DNA of 64,000 bases from NCBI GenBank assembly GCA_963772515.1, contig CAVYXC010000002.1:1054001-1118000 (forward strand), given 5' to 3'. This document shows positions 28,738 through 36,325 of the stretch, piece after piece. Numbering within the stretch: position 1 is the first letter of the stretch; every line of letters starts with the position of its first letter. The notes under the pieces are model-generated. The model did not search any database. It saw only the letters and a list, made by a program, of their open reading frames with translations, and was not told the DNA's origin. This stretch comes from JAFAHD01 sp963772515. Its GTDB lineage: Bacteria > Vulcanimicrobiota > Vulcanimicrobiia > Eremiobacterales > Eremiobacteraceae. The position numbers were made by a program, and so were the translations under genes.

Positions 28738-29946
28738 ATGTTCAGCAGAGTTCACCTGCCTTCGTTCTTAGCCGCAGTTGGGGCCGCCGGCATTCTGTCG
28801 GGGCCTGCATCCGCGTGCGCCGACACCGCGCCGCCCGGCTCGAGCTATCCCTCTGTAGCGTCGCCCGCCGGCTCCCATCCGGCGTCCGCCTCTGCACTGC
28901 TTGCCGCCGCCACCGCCGATGCGGATCGCGGCGACAACGAAGCGGCCGCCGAAAAGCTGCTTCGGGCCGCGGCCCTCGAGCCGCGCAACATCGAGATCCA
29001 ACGCCTGCTCGGCGACGTCGAATATCGCCTGGAGCACTATCAAGCGGCGGAGGAGGCCTACCAAGCAGTGCTGGCCGTCGACCCGGGCAACCGCGACGTC
29101 GAGAACCGCCTTGGCGGCGTGTACTCGGCGGAAGACCGGTATGACGATGCGATCTCCGCCTTCCGCAAGAGCTTGCCGTCGAAAGAAGGCTTCGCGAATC
29201 TCGTGCTCGCCTACCAGGACCAGGGCAAGCTCAGCGAACTCGAGGCCGAGTACAAGCTCGAGGAGATGCGCAATCCCTACGACCCTTCCAACCATTACAA
29301 CCTGGCCCTGATCTACAAGGCCGAGAAGAACTACGATGCGGCGATCGCGCAGCTGCAGTACGCGCTCGACCGCGACGCGCGCTACGTCGACGCCTATAAC
29401 CTGCTCGGCAACGTCTACGGCGAGCTCGAGCGCTACGACGACGCGATCGCGCAGTACCGCAAGGCGATCGCCATCGACCCCCGCTACGCGTTTGCCTGGA
29501 ACAACTGGGGCGTCGAGCTGGTCAATGAAGGCGAATATCAGCAGGGCATCGACAAGATCGATCGCTCGATCACGTTTGACCCGCAGCTCGGACTCGCGTA
29601 CGAGAATCTAGGGGTCGCGCAGGATCATCTCAACGATTTCACCGAGGCGGTCGAAGACTTCCAGCATGCGGTCAATCTCGATCCGCACGAGCGCAACCTG
29701 TTCATCAACCTCGGTGCGCTGTACTATACGCACAACCAATACAACCTCGCCGAGGCTGCGTTCATCAAGGGGCTGTCGCTCCAGCCCAACAGCGCGAAGC
29801 TGCATTACGGGTTGGGGCTGACATACGAAGCGCAAAAGAAATATGCGCTCGCCGAGGATCAGTTCAAGATCACGCTGTCCGAAGACCCCAAGAACCCTGA
29901 TGCCGCGTCAGAGCTGGCATCGCTCGAGTCCGCGCAAAAGCACTAG
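28738..29946 (+). CDS. Exported tetratricopeptide-repeat protein
   Basis: A 402-aa secreted protein. A signal peptide (ending GPASACADT) and an Ala/Ser/Pro stretch are followed by about nine to ten TPR units, for example AEEAYQAVLAVDPGNRDVEN, YNLALIYKAEKNYDAAIAQL, AIAQYRKAIAIDPRYAFAWN, and FQHAVNLDPHERNLFI. TPR arrays are protein-interaction scaffolds. The Cys at position 27 is not in a good lipobox, so it is more likely soluble in the periplasm. Its stop shares CTAG with the convergent RidA gene. Confidence 0.85.
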   Translation: MFSRVHLPSFLAAVGAAGILSGPASACADTAPPGSSYPSVASPAGSHPASASALLAAATADADRGDNEAAAEKLLRAAALEPRNIEIQRLLGDVEYRLEHYQAAEEAYQAVLAVDPGNRDVENRLGGVYSAEDRYDDAISAFRKSLPSKEGFANLVLAYQDQGKLSELEAEYKLEEMRNPYDPSNHYNLALIYKAEKNYDAAIAQLQYALDRDARYVDAYNLLGNVYGELERYDDAIAQYRKAIAIDPRYAFAWNNWGVELVNEGEYQQGIDKIDRSITFDPQLGLAYENLGVAQDHLNDFTEAVEDFQHAVNLDPHERNLFINLGALYYTHNQYNLAEAAFIKGLSLQPNSAKLHYGLGLTYEAQKKYALAEDQFKITLSEDPKNPDAASELASLESAQKH

Positions 29947-30317
29947 GGCGCGGCCGCGATCGCCTCAACCTCGACGAGCGCGCCCAAGGGCAGCGCGGCG
30001 ACGCCGACGGTCGATCGCGCAGGGCGATGCGCCCCGACGAAGCTCTCGTATATCGCGTTGACCTTGCCGAACTGGGTCAGGTCGGTCATGAAGATCGTCA
30101 CTTTGACGACGTCGGCCGGCCCCAGGCCCGCCGCCGCGAGCACCGCACCGATGTTCGAAAACGCCTGGGCGGCCTGCGCGTCAAGCCCCTCGACCAGCGT
30201 CCCCACGGACGGGTCGATGCCGATCTGGCCCGCGGTGTAGACGAAGCCGCGGGCTTGCGTCCCCTGGGAATAGGCGGCCACAGGCACGGGGGCTGAGGGG
30301 GTGGCGATGAGCTTCAT
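29943..30317 (-). CDS. ridA: RidA/YjgF-family enamine/imine deaminase
   Basis: A 124-aa RidA protein, which hydrolyses reactive enamine/imine intermediates of PLP enzymes. Typical features: PVPVAAYSQGTQARGFVYTA, the conserved VGTLVEGLDAQAAQAFSNI, LTQFGKVNAIY, and R in HRPARSTVGVAALPLGALVE, which is the family Arg binding the substrate carboxylate. The start at 30317 gives the usual length. It is divergent from the GAF gene. Confidence 0.88.
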   Translation of the reverse strand: MKLIATPSAPVPVAAYSQGTQARGFVYTAGQIGIDPSVGTLVEGLDAQAAQAFSNIGAVLAAAGLGPADVVKVTIFMTDLTQFGKVNAIYESFVGAHRPARSTVGVAALPLGALVEVEAIAAAP

Positions 30318-30399
30318 GGCCGTCGCTACGCGTGCGCCCCGACCCGGACCTGCCGATACAATAAGAAGATAACGGCCGGCATGTGCGGCCGCCTTCACG

Positions 30400-32226
30400 A
30401 TGATAGAATACAAACCGGCTCGACCGTCTTTGGAACAGGAACGCGCGGCTGAGACCAGCCTGTTGCGCGTTCGCCTCATCACGGTGTTCATCGCCGCGGC
30501 GGTCGGCGCGTCCTTGCCGAATTCCACCCCTGAGTGGGTGAAGCCGACGGCGATCGTCGTATGGCTGCTTGCGAGTCTGGTCGCCTATTATATCAACGCG
30601 CGCGCGCGCAGCGTGAACGTCATCCGCTGGACCGCCCGCTCGCTGCTCATCATCGATTTCATCGCGCTGTCGGCCGTGGTCCTGGCCTATGAGTCGATCT
30701 TCCCCGCGACCTGGGTCGGCCTGGTCATCTTCACCGCGATCGCCGCGGCCCGGGAGCGCTACACCGGCGCATTGATCTCGGGTGCCGGCGGGACGCTGGT
30801 CATCATCATCGCACACGCCGCGCACATCGTGCCGGCATCCGACGTCACCGGCGTCGGCAATCTCTTCTTCCAGATCGCAGTGCTATGGCTCAACGTCCTC
30901 AACGTCGGGCTGCTGGTGCGCGAGATCGACGAGCGCAACCAAGCGCTGGCCAAGCGCAGCGAAGAGCTGTCGCGCGCGGCGCAAGTGGAAGAGGCGATGC
31001 TTGCCGAGACGCGGGCGCAAGCGAGCACCCTGCGCAAAGTCGTCGAGCTGAGCGTCACCCTGATGCGCGAGCGCGAACTCTCGATGCTGCTCGACCGCAT
31101 CCTCGAAGCTGCGATCAAGGCGTTCGGTTTCCGCGCCGGCTCGATTCTCGTCGCCGACCGCGATCGCGAAACGTATCGCTACAGCGCGGTGCGCGGCTAC
31201 ACTCCCAACATCGAACTGACGCTGCGCCACCGCGAGGTCGCCTTCGCGCAGGCGCAGTTGAAGATGGACAAACGCTTCGCCGTGCGCCCGTGGGTGTTCT
31301 ATGCGCCGGTCGAACAGCAGACCTGGTATACGGATCCCTCGCTCGTCTACGATCACGAGCGCTTGGGAGAGCCGCGCAACCGCCAGGACGAATGGAACGA
31401 ATCGGACACGCTGATCTTCCAGCTGCACTCGTCCTCAGGCGACGTGATCGGTTTGCTCGTGCCCGATGCACCGGCGGATAACCGCGTGCCATCGAAGACG
31501 ACCATCGACAACGTCGCGCTTTTCGCACATCTCGCGGCCGCGGCCATCGAAAACGTCCACCTCTTCACGACGGAGCAGCGCCGCGCAGAAGAGCTGACCG
31601 AGACCAATCGCGAGATCCAGCGTCTGTACCGCGAGGCGGAGCTGGCCGCCGAAGGGCGGCGCAAACAGGCCGCGCGCTTAGGCAGCATTTTGGATCTCAC
31701 CGCCGCGATCTTCAAAGAGCGCGACCTGGACCGCTTGTTGCGGCGCATTCTCGAGGTCGCGGTCGGCCAGTTCAACTTCACGGCCGGGACTATCGTCTTG
31801 CGCGATCCGACGCGCAACGTCTTCATACGCCGGGCGGCGCTGGGATATCCGGACGACGTGGTCGGACAAGAGATCACCGAGGGCCAGCTGCAGGCATCGA
31901 TGTCGCCGCGGGCGCGCATCCGCGACACGTACTACTATACGCCCATGGAATTGCACGTCGGCGGTGGCGTCGTGCGCAACCCGCAGCTGTCGCAGCTTCC
32001 GCGAAGCGCACCCGGCGAGTGGCACGAGGACGACCTGCTCATCTTCCCGTTCTTCGATTCGGACGGCACGCTCATCGGCGTGCTATCGCCTGACGAGCCG
32101 CGCGATCACAAAGTCCCGGATGAGGCGACCATCCGCACCATCGAGGTCTTCGCCCAGCTCGCGAGCGTGGCCGTCGAAGGCGCGCGCCTGCGCGAAGCCG
32201 CAGGCGGTGCAACGGTCCGGAGCTAA
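30400..32226 (+). CDS. Membrane protein with two GAF domains and no visible output domain
   Basis: A 608-aa protein. About five to six membrane helices occupy residues 22-175 (VRLITVFIAAAVGA through QIAVLWLNVLNVGLLV). A coiled coil (EIDERNQALAKRSEELSRAA) leads to GAF domain 1 (about 225-390), a second coiled coil (TETNREIQRLYREAE), then GAF domain 2 (about 430-600). Each GAF begins LxxLLxRILExAxxxFxF and ends with FAxLAxxAIE or FAQLASVAVE. No histidine kinase, GGDEF or HTH follows; the protein ends GATVRS. It probably senses a ligand and signals through a partner, for example the separate histidine kinase encoded at 47.8 kb. It lies directly upstream of the oxidase genes. Confidence 0.8.
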   Translation: MIEYKPARPSLEQERAAETSLLRVRLITVFIAAAVGASLPNSTPEWVKPTAIVVWLLASLVAYYINARARSVNVIRWTARSLLIIDFIALSAVVLAYESIFPATWVGLVIFTAIAAARERYTGALISGAGGTLVIIIAHAAHIVPASDVTGVGNLFFQIAVLWLNVLNVGLLVREIDERNQALAKRSEELSRAAQVEEAMLAETRAQASTLRKVVELSVTLMRERELSMLLDRILEAAIKAFGFRAGSILVADRDRETYRYSAVRGYTPNIELTLRHREVAFAQAQLKMDKRFAVRPWVFYAPVEQQTWYTDPSLVYDHERLGEPRNRQDEWNESDTLIFQLHSSSGDVIGLLVPDAPADNRVPSKTTIDNVALFAHLAAAAIENVHLFTTEQRRAEELTETNREIQRLYREAELAAEGRRKQAARLGSILDLTAAIFKERDLDRLLRRILEVAVGQFNFTAGTIVLRDPTRNVFIRRAALGYPDDVVGQEITEGQLQASMSPRARIRDTYYYTPMELHVGGGVVRNPQLSQLPRSAPGEWHEDDLLIFPFFDSDGTLIGVLSPDEPRDHKVPDEATIRTIEVFAQLASVAVEGARLREAAGGATVRS

Positions 32227-32279
32227 CTTCCAAGAATCTTCACACCGGCTGATGGCCTCGCTGTTATCATGGTGTGCGC

Positions 32280-32399
32280 ATGAGCGACAAGCGAACGGAC
32301 GAGCCGCTTCCGGCAACGGCTCGCTTCCTGATCGGTCTTGGCATCTTCTTGGTCGTCGTCTGGGGCCTGATGTGGGTCCTGATGACGAGCCGGTGGTGA
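32280..32399 (+). CDS. 39-aa membrane subunit IIa of a ba3-type cytochrome oxidase
   Basis: A 39-residue open frame (MSDKRTDEPLPATARFLIGL through TSRW) with one membrane helix (IFLVVVWGLMWVLM). It lies one nucleotide before the subunit II gene. In ba3 oxidases of Thermus the operon order is small CbaD (IIa), CbaB (II), CbaA (I), which is exactly the order here. A small charged N-terminus and one helix match IIa. It is too short for standard gene calling. Confidence 0.78.
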   Translation: MSDKRTDEPLPATARFLIGLGIFLVVVWGLMWVLMTSRW

Positions 32400-32400
32400 C

Positions 32401-32868
32401 GTGCACATCCACCGTCTAGAACGCATTTGGCTGATATTCGGCATCGCCGCGCTGGTGGTGTTCCTGGGCGTCATCGGCACCGCGGCGATCAGCGAAGGCA
32501 TCATTCCGCCGAGCCACGTCCAGACCATCGATCCCACCAAGGTGGCGCAGACGCCGCCGTTCGACAATCCCGGGTTGCGCCAGATCGGCCCGCTCGAGTA
32601 CGAAGCCTATATGATCGCGCGTTATCCCGCCTTCACGCCGCATCAGATCACCGTGCCCGTAGGCGCGAAGGTGACCTTCTTCGCGACCAGCCCGGACGTC
32701 GTCCACGGGTTCTTCATCACCAACACCGATATCAACATGCTCATCGTGCCCGGCTGGGTGAGCACCTCGACCCACGTCTTCCGCACGCCGGGCCAATATC
32801 TGCTGCTGTGCAACGAGTACTGCGGTCTGGACCACCACTTCATGTACGGCACGATCGAGGTCCGCTGA
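32401..32868 (+). CDS. Cytochrome c oxidase subunit II, ba3 type (CuA)
   Basis: A 155-aa subunit II with a single N-terminal helix (WLIFGIAALVVFLGVIG) as in ba3 rather than the two-helix aa3 form. The periplasmic cupredoxin domain holds CuA through His in VVHGFFITN and the CNEYCGLDHHFM motif (Cys-x3-Cys-x3-His-x2-Met with one extra His). The start is GTG at 32401, immediately after the IIa stop. It accepts electrons from a soluble cytochrome or cupredoxin and passes them to subunit I. Confidence 0.92.
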   Translation: MHIHRLERIWLIFGIAALVVFLGVIGTAAISEGIIPPSHVQTIDPTKVAQTPPFDNPGLRQIGPLEYEAYMIARYPAFTPHQITVPVGAKVTFFATSPDVVHGFFITNTDINMLIVPGWVSTSTHVFRTPGQYLLLCNEYCGLDHHFMYGTIEVR

Positions 32869-32869
32869 T

Positions 32870-34499
32870 ATGGCCGTCACGCAGGTAGCGCGCGAGAACG
32901 GCCTCCCGCTCGCCTACGTCTACACCGCGACTGGCGCGATCGTCGTGGGAGCCGTCTTCGGCCTGCTGCAGGCGCTGTCGCGCGCGCAGGCATTCGTCGC
33001 GCCGGCGTGGTTCGATTACTACCGAATGCTCACGGCGCACGGCGTGCTTATGGCGCTCGTGTTCACGACATTTTTCATCTGCGGCCTATCGCTCTTCATG
33101 GTGTACCGGGCAGTGCCACGCAACCGTTCGCTGGTGCTGGGCTGGTCCGGTTTCGGACTGATGCTGTTCGGCACGCTGATGGCGACCTGGGCGATTCTAT
33201 CTGGCAACGCGTCCGTGCTGTACACGTTCTACGCGCCGCTCAAAGCCCATCCGGCGTTTTACATCGGCGCAACCCTTTTGGTGGTCGCGACCTGGTTCGT
33301 GCTGGTCGAGGTCCTTGAGAACATCGCCTATTTCCGGCGCACGCATCCGGGCGAACGGCTTCCGCTGGTCGTGCACGGCGTCGCCTGCACCTTCGTCATG
33401 TGGTTCATCGCCACCATCGGCGTAGCGATCGAGATGTTGTTCTTTCTCATCCCGTGGTCGCTCGGCTGGGTGCCGACGGTCGACGTGATGATGACGCGCA
33501 TGCTGTTCTGGTACTTCGGCCACCCGCTGGTGTATTTCTGGATCATGGGCGCGTACCTGATCTGGTACAACGTCGTGCCGGTGTTCTACGGCGGCAAGGT
33601 GTTCAGCGACTCGTTGACCCGCCTCGCCTTCCTCCTGCTGCTCATCCTGTCAACGCCGGTCGGCATCCACCACGAATTCATGGAGCCGGGCATCGGGGCA
33701 GGCTGGAAGTGGGTCTTCACGATGACGACGTATGGCGTCGTTGTCCCGTCGATCATGACCGCGTTCGCGATCTTCGCATCGTTTGAGATGGCGGCGCGCC
33801 GCAAGGGCCAGCCCGGATTCACGGGCGTCATCCGCTCGCTGCCGTGGGGCAATCCGGCGTTCGCGGGTCCCGCGCTGGGGATGGTGCTGTTCATCTTCGG
33901 GGGCGCCGGAGGCGTCGTCAACGCCTCATACAGCCTCGACACGCTCGTCCACAACACGATGTGGATCGTCGGCCACTTCCACGTGACGGTCGGGGGCCCG
34001 GTCGCGCTCTCGTTCGTGGGCATCGCCTACTGGCTCGTGCCGGCGTTGACCGGCCGCAAGCTATGGGCGCCGAAACTGGCGCTCGCGCAGGTCTGGGCGT
34101 GGTTCATCGGCATGGCGATCATGTCGACCGGCATGCACTGGGCCGGCCTCCTCGGCTCGCCGCGGCGCACCGATAACGTCTCGTATTTCGGCGTGGCGGC
34201 CGCGCATTCGTGGCAGCCGGAGATGATCGCAGCCGCTATCGGCGGCGTCATTCTCTTCATCAGCATCCTGATGTTCGCGACCGTCGCTATTGGCACGCGG
34301 CTGAGCAACGAGCCCGGCGACACGGCGGTGGAATTCGCACAGGCCGAACCCGAGGCGATGGCGACGCCGGCGTATTTGGACAACATCGTCGCATGGGCGG
34401 CAGCCGCGGTCGTCCTCGCGGTGCTGGTCGTATATCGGGCCGATCCACGAACTTATCGCGGCGCACCCATATGGAGCACCCGGCCTACGGACCTGGTGA
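32870..34499 (+). CDS. Cytochrome c oxidase subunit I, ba3 (B-family), C-terminal frameshift
   Basis: The haem-copper core subunit with about 12-13 helices. Ligands: low-spin haem His in MLTAHGVLMA, CuB His with cross-linked Tyr in FGHPLVYFWIMG, two CuB His in GIHHEFMEPG, and haem His in VGHFHVTVGG. The YGHP-type and HHEF forms match the ba3 family, typical of high oxygen affinity. The frame breaks at about 34430: one extra base makes the annotated end run to 34603, whereas the shifted frame reads YIGPIHELIAAHPYGAPGLR then TW and stops at 34499, the classic ba3 C-terminus. No proton-channel Glu (K-pathway only) can be judged here. Confidence 0.92.
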
Positions 34500-34615
34500 C
34501 CGCTCGCTCGCTCGTCCCGCATTACGCGCTTTGTCGCAGCCTTCACAGACCTTCCCATCTGCTTCATGTCCCCGTCATCGGCTCGTTATCCAGGTTTTGC
34601 TAGACAATGCGCCAT

Positions 34616-34622
34616 AGGAGGT
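34616..34622 (+). promoter_or_regulatory. Strong Shine-Dalgarno deciding the start of the CuA-motif protein
   Basis: AGGAGGT lies seven bases ahead of ATG 34630. It argues for that start even though the following frame needs one base removed from a T5 run (34635-34639) to reach the conserved protein. Confidence 0.65.
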
Positions 34623-34629
34623 ACCTATC

Positions 34630-34987
34630 ATGGCTTTTTCGATTTCACGGCACCTCGCGGGCGCTAGCCGGCTTTGCCGTTCTGATGATCGCCGTACCGG
34701 CTTTCGCGCATCCGACCGTCGATGTCGTAGCTTCGAACTGGAAGTTCACGCCCGCGACAATCGAGATGCACGTCGGTCAGACCACAGTTATGCATATGAC
34801 CTCGAGCGGCGGGGTCCACGGCATTCAGTCCGACGATCTCGGCATCGCGCAGACGGTTATCAAGCCCGGAGAGTTTGTGGACGTCAGCGTGACTCCGAAG
34901 AAGGCCGGGACCTATCTGATCCACTGCACGATCCCGTGCGGCAACGGTCACGGGGACATGGTGTTGACCATCGTGGTTCAGCCGTGA
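34630..34987 (+). CDS. Secreted stand-alone CuA-motif cupredoxin
   Basis: A small exported cupredoxin of about 118 aa. The conserved part reads FAVLMIAVPAFA (signal peptide), then HPTVDVVASNWKFTPATIEM. Copper ligands are His in GGVHGIQSDD and CTIPCGNGHGDM, which has the CuA spacing C-x3-C-x3-H-x2-M. There is no membrane anchor beyond the signal. The frame from ATG 34630 is broken by one extra T in TTTTT (34635-34639); an unbroken alternative begins at ATG 34607 but lacks a ribosome site. It likely carries electrons to or near the ba3 oxidase. The stop overlaps the next GTG start (GTGA). Confidence 0.75.
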
Positions 34988-36171
34988 AGGCGCACATCCG
35001 GGGGACCGTCAAAGCGACGGTCCTCATCGTCGGCGCGGCGCTCGCCATCGCGTTCGTGATCGAGAGCGTGCGGCCGACCCAGGCGATGCCGCCCTTCGCG
35101 CAGGCGTATGGCATCAATTGCGAAGTGTGCCACTCCAACGTCCCCGCGCTGAACGATTATGGTCGCTACGTGCAGCGTACCGGTTATGCATCGTTGGATT
35201 CGAGCGTCATGCACGGCGTCAACCCGCTGTGGGTTCAAGAGACGGCAAGCGTCGACACGCAAGACCCGACGTACCCCGGCAAGATCCTGCTCGGCAATTT
35301 GAACATCCAAGCCGCAGGCTATATCGGGAGCGACATCACAGTGCACGCCCAGCAATGGATCGTGGAAGGCAACGAGCCCGGCGGCACGGATACGTTGTGG
35401 CTGACCTACAACAATCTGCTCCACCGCGACAGCCACTTCACCGTCGGCAAGCTCGAAGTCCCCGCGCCGTCGCCATTCAGCCAGTGGTTCGAGATCGCCC
35501 CGTTTGCGGCGCCGGAAATGACCGTCGGCGAGCACGTGTACGAGCTCGACGCCAATCGTTGGGGTTTCAAGCTCGGTTATGTCCGTCCAGGCTACCTCGT
35601 CGAGGCGGCGTACACGGGTCCGGGCGGCGACCTCAACACCGCGTTCGACTTCACGACGCCGACCGACAAGACGTTCCAGTACCGCGTGGCATACGCGCGT
35701 CCCGACAAACCGATCGAGGCGGGCGTCTACGGGGCAGCCGGCTCATGGCCGTTGTCCGATGGAACCTACGATGAGTATACGTCGATCACGCCGTACGTCG
35801 AGATCGATTCACAGCACAACGTGCCTGGGCTGTTCGCGATGTACTCGACCAACCACGATGCGAATGCCGGGCCTGGATTCGGTCCTGCAAATAGCAGCGG
35901 TTACACGATCGACGTCTACGAGCCGTTCCTCGACAGCAAGATGATGTTGGGCGGACGGTACGAGATGACCAACGACGGCCTCGGCACCGTCACCCACTAC
36001 GGCTACGTCAATCTTGGCGTCATGCTCTCGCGGCACGTCACGTCGTGGAACGCCAACGCGCTGATGCTCAACGGCGAGGTCAGCATGGCAAGCGGAACGA
36101 CCGCACCCGGCTGGCAGGCGCAACTGGTGTGGAACACGACGCTGGGCAACATGAGGGGTCTGTCCAGATAA
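34984..36171 (+). CDS. Monohaem cytochrome with C-terminal porin-like beta-barrel
   Basis: A 395-aa exported protein. The start is the GTG overlapping the previous stop. An N-terminal helix (VLIVGAALAIAFVIES) precedes a short cytochrome module with one c-type haem site CEVCH in FAQAYGINCEVCHSNVPALN and DYGRYVQRTGY. The remaining 300 residues alternate beta strands rich in Gly, Tyr and Trp (AGYIGSDITVHAQQWIVEG, WGFKLGYVRPGYLVEAAYTG, GYVNLGVMLSRHV) and look like an outer-membrane barrel of about 14-16 strands. The MPxFAxxYGxxCxxCH start occurs in a family of such cytochromes of unknown partner. Position suggests it joins the copper/haem electron-transfer genes upstream. A terminator follows. 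Confidence 0.75.
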   Translation: MKAHIRGTVKATVLIVGAALAIAFVIESVRPTQAMPPFAQAYGINCEVCHSNVPALNDYGRYVQRTGYASLDSSVMHGVNPLWVQETASVDTQDPTYPGKILLGNLNIQAAGYIGSDITVHAQQWIVEGNEPGGTDTLWLTYNNLLHRDSHFTVGKLEVPAPSPFSQWFEIAPFAAPEMTVGEHVYELDANRWGFKLGYVRPGYLVEAAYTGPGGDLNTAFDFTTPTDKTFQYRVAYARPDKPIEAGVYGAAGSWPLSDGTYDEYTSITPYVEIDSQHNVPGLFAMYSTNHDANAGPGFGPANSSGYTIDVYEPFLDSKMMLGGRYEMTNDGLGTVTHYGYVNLGVMLSRHVTSWNANALMLNGEVSMASGTTAPGWQAQLVWNTTLGNMRGLSR

Positions 36172-36220
36172 CAGACCCTTCGATTCCGCGACCTCGCCGC
36201 ACGGCGGCGGTACGGCGCGC

Positions 36221-36275
36221 AGCTCTCGGCCGGCGGGTCACGAACGAAAATCCGCCGACCGGGAGCTTTCTTTCA
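36221..36275 (+). terminator. Intrinsic terminator of the oxidase/cytochrome operon
   Basis: Arms AGCTCTCGGCCGGCGG (36221-36236) and CCGCCGACCGGGAGCT (36252-36267) pair along 16 positions with one G-U and one mismatch; the loop is 15 nt and TTCTTTC follows. It ends the transcript about 100 nt after the cytochrome stop and leaves the MgtA gene with its own start region. Confidence 0.75.
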
Positions 36276-36325
36276 TCGAGAGCTGCCGAGGTGCTCGAAA
36301 GCCAACCGTTCAAGCTGGCGGTCCT

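Noticed and set aside
34504..34525. CGCTCG repeats after the oxidase as a tandem repeat or CRISPR-like array
   Set aside because: Only three short units without spacers; ordinary GC-rich sequence.
34500..34603. Extra C-terminal tail of oxidase subunit I
   Set aside because: It arises only from the frameshift near 34430; the restored frame stops at 34499.
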